In this document: positions 1 to 8,946 of the stretch, in pieces
Layout of the letters: each line of letters opens with the position of its first letter
How positions within the stretch are numbered: the stretch's first letter is position 1
From: Alloascoidea africana
Taxonomy: Eukaryota > Ascomycota > Alloascoideomycetes > Alloascoideales > Alloascoideaceae
Length of the DNA stretch: 64,000 nt
NCBI GenBank assembly: GCA_030581615.1
Contig: JAKTTT010000002.1
Location: forward strand, 310,001-374,000
Direction: 5' to 3'
The notes under the pieces: generated by a model
Seen by the model: only the letters and a program-made list of their open reading frames with translations
The model's database searches: none
What the model was told of the DNA's origin: nothing
Program-made: the position numbers and the translations under genes

Positions 1-170
1 CCGGTTCCGGTGTCCGGACGTTATTTTCGTTCGATTTTGCAAGTGGGACGATTCCCATTTGGACAAATAAGAAGCGCTCAATTTTTACCACCACGCTTCT
101 AGGGTTCTTCTTTCTAAACTCTTCCTCTTCTTCTTCTCTCTTCCCTCTACACCAGTATCATTTTACCAGA

Positions 171-686
171 ATGATTACCCCGGTAGTTCGACGTCTCATA
201 TCGACTAAATTGAGCCTTGCTCCCGTCACCTCGAGCATTGGCGTCCGCCGTTTTGCCTCTTCCTCATTTTCTGCCCAAGCAAAGGTCTCCAAGACTGCTC
301 AGACTTTGGCCGAGGTTGATGCGAAAGACCCCGAAACCCTTATTGGTCCTGGTGCCAAAGAAGGAAGCATCCCAACAGATCTGGAACAGGAAACTGGTTT
401 GGCCCGTCTTGAGCTTCTCGGTAAGCTAGAGGGTGTCGACATTTTCAACGATATCACTCGACCACTCGACTTTGAAAACCACAAGGGAACAGTCGAAGAT
501 CCCATCATTGTTGACTCTTACGACAGCTTCAGATACGTCGGTGACACCGGTAACCCACCTGGTTCCACAGATATTAGATGGCTGAAGGTTGAAGAGGGCA
601 AGCTTGCCAGATCATGGGAGTCCGGTGTCGTTTACAAGCTCAACCGTATTTCGGTGGATACTGGTGACGACCATGGCCATCATTAA
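171..686 (+). CDS. COX4: Cytochrome c oxidase subunit 4 (yeast Cox4, mammalian COX5B family), zinc ligands substituted
   Basis: 171 aa, intronless. This is a nuclear-encoded subunit of respiratory complex IV on the matrix side of the inner membrane. The N-terminus is basic and Ser/Arg-rich (about residues 1-38), as in a mitochondrial presequence. It is followed by the family's signature: KTAQTLAEVD, LIGPGAKEG, QETGLARLELLGKLEG and DPIIVDSYD. The fold-defining C-terminal part is present (RYVG..TG, WLK, VYKLN), as is a His-rich end. The four residues that bind zinc in yeast Cox4 (Cys, His, Cys, Cys) align with Asp125, Thr133, Ser148 and Ser151 here, so none is kept. The reading frame is otherwise intact and the family is certain. 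An AATAAA lies at 774-779, about 90 bp after the stop. The gene converges on the complex I 24-kDa gene. Confidence 0.95.
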   Translation: MITPVVRRLISTKLSLAPVTSSIGVRRFASSSFSAQAKVSKTAQTLAEVDAKDPETLIGPGAKEGSIPTDLEQETGLARLELLGKLEGVDIFNDITRPLDFENHKGTVEDPIIVDSYDSFRYVGDTGNPPGSTDIRWLKVEEGKLARSWESGVVYKLNRISVDTGDDHGHH

Positions 687-1035
687 TGATTTTTCTTGCT
701 CTTTTTTTTCTCTCATTTAGTCGTAATACAATCTTATTGTTCAGGTTATAAATGATTGACAGAGAAAATTCTCAATAAACTACTCCCCTCCATTCCCTTC
801 CTCTTTCTGTAGCAGATGAAAAAAAAATAAGAATAACAAGAAAAATTCTACCGTTAGCAAGATCTGCCAACAGAAACGTTTTAAACTTGTCTAGAAACGC
901 ATAAAATAGTGTTTATTAAGAGATGCAAAAGATATAATAGTAATATAAGTTAAACGTTAACCGATTTTATGACCTATTCAAAAGTATGTAAACTGGTCCC
1001 CCCGAATGTATGTATGTGCATGTCATTGAAAGGTT
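687..1035. other. Intergenic 3'-3' spacer
   Basis: 349 bp between the convergent COX4 and complex I 24-kDa genes. It is AT-rich and holds the AATAAA at 774-779 and several A-runs. I see no further gene. Confidence 0.6.
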
Positions 1036-1779
1036 CTACAACTCTTGGGTAACAGTTCTAACGTCAAATGGTTCATCATTTAGCAAAACTTTTGGTCCTG
1101 AGAATGGCTCGCATGTATCTCTCTTGCCTTCTGCTGGGCCAATTGTTACCTTCTTTCCAGCTTGTATGTCTTTCAATAGCTGCACTGTGGATTGGGCATT
1201 CAAGTCTTCATAGTAGTCATCGTTAATAGCCAGCATTGGAGCATTCACACAGGCTCCGAGGCACTCGACTTCTGAAAGCGTGAAAAGTCCATCAGGTGTG
1301 GTCTCGCCAGGCTTGATGTTTAAGTGGTTCTCAACGGCACCTATCACGTCATCAGATCCACATAGCTGGCAGGGTGTCGTGGTGCAAACCTGTAGATGGT
1401 ACTTGCCCATTGGCTTTCTGTTATACATGGTGTAGAAAGTTGCAACTTCGTAGACTCTCATTGGAGGCATCTCCAGAAACTTGGCAACGTAATTCATGAC
1501 GGAAATCGATGTGAATCCGTGTTGCCGTTGGCCCAAATCAAGCAGAGGCATGACGGCTCCTTTCTTATATTGGGGAGGATATTTAGCAATGATGCTCTTG
1601 GCCCTTTCAAGATTCTCAGGTGTGTACTCAAAGGTAATCGTTGGGTTGTCTTCTTTGGTGTTTCTATGTACTCCAACAATGTGGGAATTCCGCGACAGAA
1701 TCCTGCTGGTAACAGGTAGTGATTGTGAGCGTGACACGCTTCTCCAAACAGAAGATCTCAAGGCTGGAAGAGGCATCAT
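1036..1779 (-). CDS. NADH:ubiquinone oxidoreductase 24-kDa subunit (NDUFV2/NuoE/NUHM family), mitochondrial
   Basis: 247 aa, intronless. This is the peripheral-arm subunit of complex I that carries [2Fe-2S] cluster N1a and pairs with the 51-kDa flavoprotein in the matrix. The cluster ligands are visible as Cys132 and Cys137 (CTTTPC) and Cys173 and Cys177 (CLGAC). The flanking family motifs [27 protein letters not shown] and KYHLQVC are all present. The N-terminus has about 35 basic, Ser/Arg-rich residues, as expected of an import sequence. Two consecutive ATGs open the frame at 1779 and 1776. Length matches the family. Its presence shows that this yeast has a proton-pumping complex I, unlike S. 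cerevisiae. Confidence in the family is very high. Confidence 0.97.
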   Translation of the reverse strand: MMPLPALRSSVWRSVSRSQSLPVTSRILSRNSHIVGVHRNTKEDNPTITFEYTPENLERAKSIIAKYPPQYKKGAVMPLLDLGQRQHGFTSISVMNYVAKFLEMPPMRVYEVATFYTMYNRKPMGKYHLQVCTTTPCQLCGSDDVIGAVENHLNIKPGETTPDGLFTLSEVECLGACVNAPMLAINDDYYEDLNAQSTVQLLKDIQAGKKVTIGPAEGKRDTCEPFSGPKVLLNDEPFDVRTVTQEL

Positions 1780-2569
1780 GATTGCTGACTGGTTGGATCA
1801 GGTAAAATGATATCTAAAAGAAGATATGATGGAGAGTTGTAGAAAAACCTGTATCCCGTTGCTGAAGTATATCTTCTTTGTGATTCGTCCATTTTCTGAG
1901 TCAGATTTAAGCAATCTCTGACTAATCGTAGGTGTAAGCTTATTAACGTTGGAATAAAGTTACCCTGCCTTTTCAGTGTATTCCTGGCTTTCAAGCAAAC
2001 TGAAGAAAGCACAATTAAGAACTAAAACGCGCCCCAATTCCCGCAGTCTAACAAGAAAATCTATTTTGTGATCCGATATAGAAGGTGAAAAGAATACTAA
2101 AATGACTATCTACAACAAAGCATCATTTTTTCAATTCAAAATCTGTATTTTAAAATAGTGCTTTACTTGACTGCAATTTTACTTGAAGTTCGACGGGATA
2201 TAAAATGCAAAGCTTTGGCTCTCTGAAACCCTCCCAAAGTACCGTGGCTGCAAAATCAAAAGAAAAAAAAAACTAGTTTCCTGGATAATTAAAGAATAAG
2301 GCAAAAACAAAGGTTTCGCGATAACAAAAACTTTGTGGCTTGGAAAAACTCAAAGGGTTCAAATCAACAAAAAACCGAAAGTCAAATAGTAGGCATCGAC
2401 TCAATCACACCGTAAATTAAACACATCGTCAAATAGTAAAATCCAAACAAGGCAGAATAAATAGAAAGCTCTTATATGTGAACAAAATGATGATAGAAAT
2501 GAAAACGTTTCAAGAATGTCATATAAGCATGAAAAAGATGTACATGCTGGGTTTATTTAAGTGATGATT
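1780..2569. other. Intergenic, promoter side of the complex I 24-kDa gene
   Basis: 790 bp, AT-rich. It holds the upstream region of the minus-strand 24-kDa gene and the 3' flank of the minus-strand CK1 gene. A TGAGTCA lies at 1897-1903, 118 bp upstream of the ATG. It matches the Gcn4/AP-1 consensus, but one copy may be chance. No coding region is supported. Confidence 0.5.
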
Positions 2570-4086
2570 CTAGCCGCAACAAAATAAGCGAAATCTGGTC
2601 CAAAGTCCTTTCTTTTTAGACCCAGAGTTGTTGTTGTTCTCTGAAATTCCAGCTTGCGATGGCTGCGGTTGCGGCGGTTGTTGGGCCTGCTGTTTTTGTA
2701 GCTGTAGCTGTTGCTGCTGCGGCTGTGACTGTGGCTGTTGTAGTTGTTGAAAGTCCAAAGCTTGGTCCTTCCCAAGGCTTAAACGTTGACTATTTCGAAA
2801 TTGTCCCGGTGCAGGCAAAACCATACCAGCCGCAGGCGGGAGATTACTTCTCCTATGAGAAGAGCTTGGCACGAGCAAAGCATTGCTTGGAGGCGGTAAG
2901 CTGTTTCGCCACATGTTGACCTGTTGCTGTGGAGGTTGTGATCTCCTGTGGTCAGGAGGATAGTATCCATGAAGGTTTTGTTTTCTCATGTTGCCTGCTG
3001 CCCATCCCCGACCACCATTCAGCTTCATCCAGTCGTATCGTTGGTCGTCAACTTCTCCAATCGAAGCTATCGCATCTCTAAATAATTGCTTCAAATGCTC
3101 GTAATTGGGAGTGTCTTCAAAGCTAAGGTTCCTCACATAGGTCAAATACATGCCAAATTGTGGTGGATACCCATCACAAAGCTCCCGAATTGGTGTCATC
3201 TGCTTCTTTTCTCCAATTCTAGCATACTTTTGCTTATTAGTGGGCGCTTTCAGTCCTTGCCATGGCAGTCCTCCCCTCAGAAAGTACATAAATACATGGC
3301 CTAGGGCTTCCAAATCATCTCTCCGAGATTGTTCACGTCCTAAATGCGTATTAATGCTCATGTAACGGGCGGTCCCGCTAAGGCTTTTCCGCTCTCGATA
3401 GGGAATGTGCTGCTTTGTAGTTGGGTTTCGGTACTGTTTTGCCATCCCAAAATCTATTATATGGATGAGGTTCTCTGTGGGAGTTCCTGGTCTTCCTATT
3501 AGAAAGTTGTCAGGCTTAATGTCTCTGTATATCAAATGTCTTTCGTGGACCTCTTGGATGCGTGAGATCATCTGGATGGCTGTCATTGCAACTGTCTTTA
3601 TTGAAAATCGGCGGCCACACCAGTCAAAAAGATCTTCAAGACTGGGTCCAAAAAGATCAATAACCAGAATGTTATAGAGATTATCCTGGCCAAAATAATA
3701 TGCATTTGCAACACCGGCTACGCGCGCATTTACTGGTTAGTAGTCGCTAATATTGTTGATCAGTTGAACACTCGGAACTACTTACTATTTCCCTCCAAGA
3801 TCTTGTACGTTCGGTACTCGTCTCTCAACTGAGGAGCTTCGCTCTTTCGAGGTTCCTAGATCGATAAAAGTGTCAGACTTTCAAATTCCTTCTCTCTTGC
3901 TATATTTAGACAAGGCACCGATTAGGCATGGCAGTGGAGGATACATACATACTTGATAGCCACCAAGTTGTTGTTCAGAAGGTCGATCCCCTGGAAAATG
4001 ACACCAAAAGAGCCTTCCCCAATCTTCTTTCCAACTCTAAAGTGCTGGCCTACTATTATGGTAGGTGATTGATTAGCCATAGACAT
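2570..4086 (-). CDS. Casein kinase 1, palmitoylated plasma-membrane type (Yck1/2-like), three exons
   Basis: Exons 4086-3949, 3855-3786 and 3717-2570 join in frame to 451 aa. Donors are GTATGT and GTAAGT; a TACTAAC branch site precedes the second acceptor. The N-terminus reads [20 protein letters not shown] with the glycine loop GEGSFG, then AIKYEPRKSE, the catalytic loop [19 protein letters not shown], and the CK1 signature LSGTARYMS with [17 protein letters not shown]. The kinase core ends near residue 305. A Gln/Pro-rich tail follows and stops at LFCCG, a C-terminal cysteine pair like the palmitoylated end of Yck1/2. Yck kinases phosphorylate plasma-membrane and nutrient-sensing proteins. 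It differs from the paralogue at 15443-17107 in having introns and a shorter tail. The intron borders were chosen because they restore the conserved kinase sequence without gaps. Confidence 0.93.
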
Positions 4087-5222
4087 TTTGTGCAAAAAGT
4101 GGGCGAGGCAGGATTGATTGTGAGGGATTCAAAAAGGATGGAATGTCCGAGTTGGCTGTGCAAGGAAGTAGATACACCCATACACCTCTGGACGTTTGTG
4201 AGCGTCAAGGAGTAGCAAAGGAATTAGATGTCTTCAGCATTGGCCAGAGCATTATTCCGTTTTGCTTTGACGCGTTTTAAGAGATGGGATGTTATGACTG
4301 GTAAGAAGAATCTATTTGGAAGCTTGTTACAGTTTAATGGTTAGCCAAACGCCAGGCACTATGAAAGGTTAAATTCCTGTGGCTCTGATATCTTTGGTCT
4401 TCAATTTAGAAGCTAATTCTACTTTTAACAACGTAATTGTATTTTCTCGTCAGGTTATAGCGCTTTGATCTGTTAAAGGGATTTATCCAGCTAGAATAGG
4501 AGATGCATGAGAACAGTGCATTATGTTTCAACGTTAATGCTTCTTTTGATCTAAGACGCTACTGCAATTTTGGTCTCAAACACATCTGTCTAAGGGGTTT
4601 CTGTTTGTCCGTTTGACATCTGCAAAGGTAAAAGACTGATATATGGGAGAATATCCTCGACATTTGGGAAGATTTGTAGATTTCATAATGAAGTTTTTAT
4701 TTTTAAATCTGGCAGCCCTTGTCAGATTGATAAATTGTCAGGGATGATACAAGGCAGTGTTAAGTCACCATATCGACATTGTTTCATGTTCAAAGCCTCT
4801 ATTTCAAATAGAAAAATAATATCTAGGAGGATTGATCTGCTTTGGCTCCATTTCAGGAGTTTGAATATTTCACACACATGCCAACCAAAACAGAAAGGGA
4901 CAGAAAGGGCTGATTAATCATCATTATATTATAGAAGGCAACTAACCTGAAAAAAAATGTTACAGCTCATATTTGTAGATTTCTTCTGTCATGAAACCTT
5001 CAAAAGTAACCCAAAAGCCCTTCCGCCTATATTCAGCTTTTCAAATCTACACATTAGAGTCAACAAATAGTGCTATATGCCTCCCGGCCGAATATGTCTT
5101 AAATCCTAGAAGCTCAATTATCATTCATCTGGGAGATTTTTTACAGCAGCATGAAACGAATACAGAAACAATAACTCCCAAGAAGGGTCAAACATAGTAA
5201 GCCATGAAAAATCATTCTATCA
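4087..5222. other. Intergenic, no gene seen
   Basis: About 1.1 kb between the start of the minus-strand CK1 gene and the 3' end of the minus-strand CFEM gene. Composition is mixed to AT-rich. Only short open frames without family resemblance occur. It should contain the CK1 promoter near 4087-4300. Confidence 0.5.
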
Positions 5223-5915
5223 TTAATAAAAAGAAATAAGAATAGGAGCAGCAATTGCTGCAGCAATTGCACCACCGGCGACCTTCTTGTTCAAGTGAAA
5301 AACACCATCTGCGCTGTTTGAAGAGCCCGAAGAACTGGAGGCAGCACTACTTGAAGTTTGGGATGCAGAGTCGCTTGCCGATTCATTTTCACTTGTCGCT
5401 TTGGCAGAAGCTCTTGTGGAAGTGGTCGACGAACCTCCTTCTTTCCTTGAGGCTGTGACATCACCGCCAATGTCAGCAGTAGCTGGGTCAAAGGCCTCGC
5501 CCGTACCAAAGGAGGTTGCTTCATTAGAAGTAGCATCACCAGCCGCGGAGACCAATGCCTCCGTAACAGACTCGGGGAGAATCCAGGTATTGGCACCGAC
5601 TTTGAAGCACAAGGACATGGCCAAAGAAGTGGCGGAAACAACATCAGCAGATTTACAGTTTTCAGCAAAACATTCTGCTACAGCACCAGCCCATGTTGAA
5701 ATAACACACAGACAGCCTGTGTCCCAGTATGGGCATGGAGTGATGTTGACATCTAACTCAACGCATTCCTTCGCGCAATCTGGCAATTCGGCGTAGATAG
5801 GGTCGGCAAAGCCGTTGATTGAAGCTGTCTTTGGAACAGATGGATAGGTTGCCCAGTTGGCAGCCAAAGCACGGCTTGAAAGTACTAGCGCTGAGAATGT
5901 TAGAGAAAGCTTCAT
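5223..5915 (-). CDS. CFEM-domain, GPI-anchored cell-surface protein
   Basis: 230 aa. Signal peptide MKLSLTFSALVLSSRALA. One CFEM domain carries the eight diagnostic cysteines (Cys47, 51, 61, 68, 70, 82, 87, 103). Asp65 in the DTGCLC segment sits where the Rbt5/Csa2 family has its heme-iron-ligating Asp. The Ser/Thr/Ala-rich stalk (about 145-205) is typical of wall proteins. The C-terminus is hydrophobic (AGGAIAAAIAAPILISFY) after a small-residue stretch, consistent with GPI attachment. CFEM proteins often take part in heme capture or wall structure; the Asp makes heme binding plausible but does not prove it. A TATA box lies upstream at 6052-6059. Confidence 0.9.
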   Translation of the reverse strand: MKLSLTFSALVLSSRALAANWATYPSVPKTASINGFADPIYAELPDCAKECVELDVNITPCPYWDTGCLCVISTWAGAVAECFAENCKSADVVSATSLAMSLCFKVGANTWILPESVTEALVSAAGDATSNEATSFGTGEAFDPATADIGGDVTASRKEGGSSTTSTRASAKATSENESASDSASQTSSSAASSSSGSSNSADGVFHLNKKVAGGAIAAAIAAPILISFY

Positions 5916-6051
5916 TTTTTTTATTCGTTATTTTGCTTTGGTAGAAAAGCTAGGAAATCGACGGATATCTTCCTGATGAGTCCTCTCGCGCAGTTCACAG
6001 TTCCCTAGTAGTAGAGTCTGTCTGAATAGTAAGCTGGGCCAACCTCTAATT

Positions 6052-6059
6052 CTTATATA
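6052..6059 (-). promoter_or_regulatory. TATA box candidate for the CFEM gene
   Basis: TATATAAG on the minus strand, about 137 bp upstream of the CFEM start codon. Position and sequence fit a yeast TATA element. No factor site was identified beside it. Confidence 0.5.
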
Positions 6060-7335
6060 ACTAAAAAGGCATCTTCATCGCTTAATAAGATGAACGAGTT
6101 CCGGGATATGGCAGACCTTAGGGTTTTCCAAAAGACGCTAGCTTGGCGCACTTGCTTTCAGACGCCTAACTATCTTGGATGTTTAGAACTAACCTACGTG
6201 AGTTACGGGAATAGCATATACGACAAACCTCCTCGTTGAGACTTGGCAAAAGAAAATGATGATAGAATTTGAGAAGATTGAGTCTACCAGAGGACACAGA
6301 CAATTGTGTTTAATGATTTTCTCGGTATTGGTGACACCATGATGTCTGGGCACATATACGACTATTATATGAACGGCAAGATCTAATCGGCCATATTGCA
6401 AGTTTCCTGGGCCTAATATGGGAAAAAGAAAGAAAATAAATGTGCCCTGTACACCAATGAGTCCAACCATCCGTCGAACCTCTTTTTTATTGCTTAGCTA
6501 ATGATGTAAGTGAATTGGCTAGGGCATGCTCTTTATTTTATACTTGGATGTCTTCCCCATAGTTTTTCTCTATACCTTAAATTATCACACATACTTTCTT
6601 CTCTCTATGTATCTTAGTCACTCATTATCTCAGTGATCCGGAAAGTAGAGAATGGTGCCATTTTACTTTGGAGACCATCTTATCTTCCAGCATTACAACA
6701 GGAATAGTTTGTCCGGTATACTTGGGAAGCCCATAATCGTGCCTTTTGGCGATTGACGGCAGGTGGAGAAGTTGCCAAGAGCACATCAGATAAGTTTGAT
6801 AGAAAAGGCTGTTGAATATGAGACACGCACACATAAACAGGGAATGGATCTCTCTCAAACTGAGTTGCAAGTCACGGACGAGGAAAAGCACTAATAGAGC
6901 CTGCGCAGGGAACACGCATTTCAAAGCCTAATTCGGTTGTAAATGAATTTTAGTTTCGAATGCTGCAGATGCAATTGACAGATGAGAAAAAAGTAACTTG
7001 ATAGGGGCTATCTCGATCATCTCACCGAGCCCATCAAGATTTGATATAACATTCCACATGGCCTTTTAGTATATCTTACAATTGATTGCTTCTTAAACCT
7101 CTGGTTTATTGTTTTACGCCTAGCATTTGCTTGTGTCAACAGTTTTCTTCCGACTTATTCTATCAAAATCTCTCGCCACACTTCCCAGAGTCTCCAGGCT
7201 ATGCCTAGAAATTCTGTTCTACTACATCAATTAACAAAGTTTTAAATAACAACCAGGAAATGCGTTTGGGTTGGTGTATAGGGATTGCGACACTTGATTC
7301 CATCAACGCTTCACTTGAGTTTGATAAAGATAGGC

Positions 7336-7459
7336 TGTTAGGATCTCCACTCCGGGTAAACTCAGTCTACAGCTATATAAGTAGTTAGATCTCTATTCTA
7401 TAGCAATTCAGCAACTATGTGTGTGAATCACTGAACCCTAGCTTCCTTTGGACCTAGCA
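7336..7459. mobile_element. Solo LTR (LTR retrotransposon remnant), 124 bp, with 5-bp target-site duplication
   Basis: The element begins TGTTAGG and ends CCTAGCA, near-perfect inverted termini (6 of 7) with canonical TG...CA ends. It is flanked by an exact 5-bp direct repeat, TAGGC, at 7331-7335 and 7460-7464, as left by retroviral-type integrase. Inside is a TATA-like CTATATAAG. No primer-binding site or internal region follows, so it looks like a solo LTR formed by LTR-LTR recombination. The short length resembles compact Ty1/copia LTRs or TRIM elements. The intact duplication suggests a fairly recent insertion. It lies about 1 kb upstream of a tRNA gene. Family is uncertain without other copies. 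Confidence 0.65.
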
Positions 7460-8466
7460 TAGGCGACAAGAAATGGTTAGAAAAGATACGCATCAGTTTA
7501 TTAGATACCATCTGGAATGATCATTATGATTCCATAACGACTTTTATTTTTGATTAAAAGCAAACAAAAATTGTAGAAACAGTCAATGATCAACTCTTTA
7601 ACAAGCCTTGGGAAACCAGAGATCATGTAACATATTTTCAAGTACTCACTTTAGAAGAAGGCAAACCACCAATATGCACCATGCAAGACATAATATAGCT
7701 CAGTGTTCCTTCTTAGAAGTGTAAAGAGCTACTATGTTCAAATGTGGGGCATATTTTTAAGATTTCGCATGTAGATGTGCTTCCCCAATTCAATTCAATT
7801 TTTAAGAATTCATTCGAGCGAAAAATAAAGTGACATCTTCTTTTTTCTATATTCTAAATTCTGGAGATTACTTAATTTTGGCTTCTACGGCAAGATCTAT
7901 ACAAGATCTCTCACCTTTCTCATTATGGAAGATGATTCCCATCTAATACGGGAGACCTCTAATACCCAGAAAAGAACTCTCACCACCGGAATAGCCTGGT
8001 GATTATTCTGTAACGTACACTTTCATTGATATTTAAGTTGTTTATTTCCATATTTTCAGGTAAATAGAGAGGCTGAAATGTCTACACTGCATATTAAAAT
8101 TGTTGCAGAGGTACAAGAAATTGTTCGCAATATCGTTCATTCCTTGCTCCTTGAGAGCTTAATTTGCGCTCTAGATCTGAACTGGAGGAACAAACCATCT
8201 TCCAGTCCATTTTAAACCTATATTCTTGAGACTAACTGCACAGCTGCATACTGTTGAAGAGAATTTCCAACCAATTACTTGCGGATCTGGGCAAGCACTA
8301 TCTAATAATGATAGCCATCTAAACAGTAACGTTAATACCATACACTTACCAACAGAGTTATTACCTTTTTGGATCCATGCGTTTCTTACAGTATCACCAG
8401 TTTCGTTTCTGCTTGCAGGTGGAAAGTCATCTTTTAGTGAAAACCAAAATTCTAAAAAGAAAAAAT

Positions 8467-8538
8467 TCCGAAATAGTGTAATGGCTAGCACGGTCCGCTC
8501 TCACCGGGCAAATCGGGGTTCAATTCCCCGTTTCGGAG
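8467..8538 (+). tRNA. tRNA-Glu, anticodon CUC
   Basis: A full cloverleaf can be folded: acceptor TCCGAAA (8467-8473) with TTTCGGA (8531-8537); D-stem GTGT/GCAC; anticodon stem GTCCG/CGGGC with loop CTCTCAC and anticodon CTC at 8500-8502; T-stem CGGGG/CCCCG with loop TTCAATT; discriminator G8538. No intron. The A-box and B-box (GGTTCAATTCC) are intact. A T5 run at 8541-8545 serves as pol III terminator. It reads GAG codons. Confidence 0.97.
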
Positions 8539-8540
8539 TA

Positions 8541-8545
8541 TTTTT
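8541..8545 (+). terminator. Pol III terminator of tRNA-Glu
   Basis: A run of five T on the coding strand, two bases after the tRNA discriminator. This is the standard RNA polymerase III stop signal. Confidence 0.8.
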
Positions 8546-8946
8546 GTCCAACTTGACTATAATTTTTGTTCATTTGATTTCTGGAACACCTTTATAATAC
8601 ATATATTTTTGTTCAAACAGTAATTTGTTTTTGACAATGTAGTTTCGATGAAGCGAACAAACTTAGAGCTCACCAACACATTGGAGTAACGTTGAAAATC
8701 TTCAATTTGCTCTTTTGGCACAGCCAGCAGATGAGACAAGCTTGTTGATTATTAGTGTAGAATGAAATTTGTTATCTTTACGTCCTATTAGAATGGGCAA
8801 ATTCGATTTAAAACCACATGGTTAAAAACAAGCTATACAATTTATATAAAGGATGCATTCTTTCTTTTCTTCAATTATCAAAAACTCTCTTAAAAGTACA
8901 AAGGCAACACAAATCAAGATGAAAAATAGCAACTCAGGTTTTTCTC
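8546..8946. other. Intergenic between tRNA-Glu and pyruvate carboxylase
   Basis: About 400 bp, AT-rich. It contains the 3' flank of the minus-strand carboxylase gene. No gene seen. Confidence 0.5.

Larger units (their letters stand above)
5916..8466. other. Gene-poor interval containing a solo-LTR-like element
   Basis: About 2.5 kb between the CFEM gene and tRNA-Glu. The open frames present are short, overlap on both strands and match no family I know. The only structured element I can support is the LTR-like sequence at 7336-7459. Older decayed elements could be present but cannot be shown by eye. Confidence 0.5.

Noticed and set aside
1897-1903. Gcn4-type TGAGTCA upstream of the complex I 24-kDa gene
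   Set aside because: A single 7-mer with no functional link to amino-acid control; not listed as a separate site.
5973-6000. CTGATGAG resembling a hammerhead ribozyme core
   Set aside because: The GAAA core and third stem do not follow at a workable distance; it is promoter sequence of the CFEM gene.
6625-6924. 99-codon minus-strand frame, considered as an old mobile-element remnant
   Set aside because: I could not tie it to any element family, and no terminal repeats border it.
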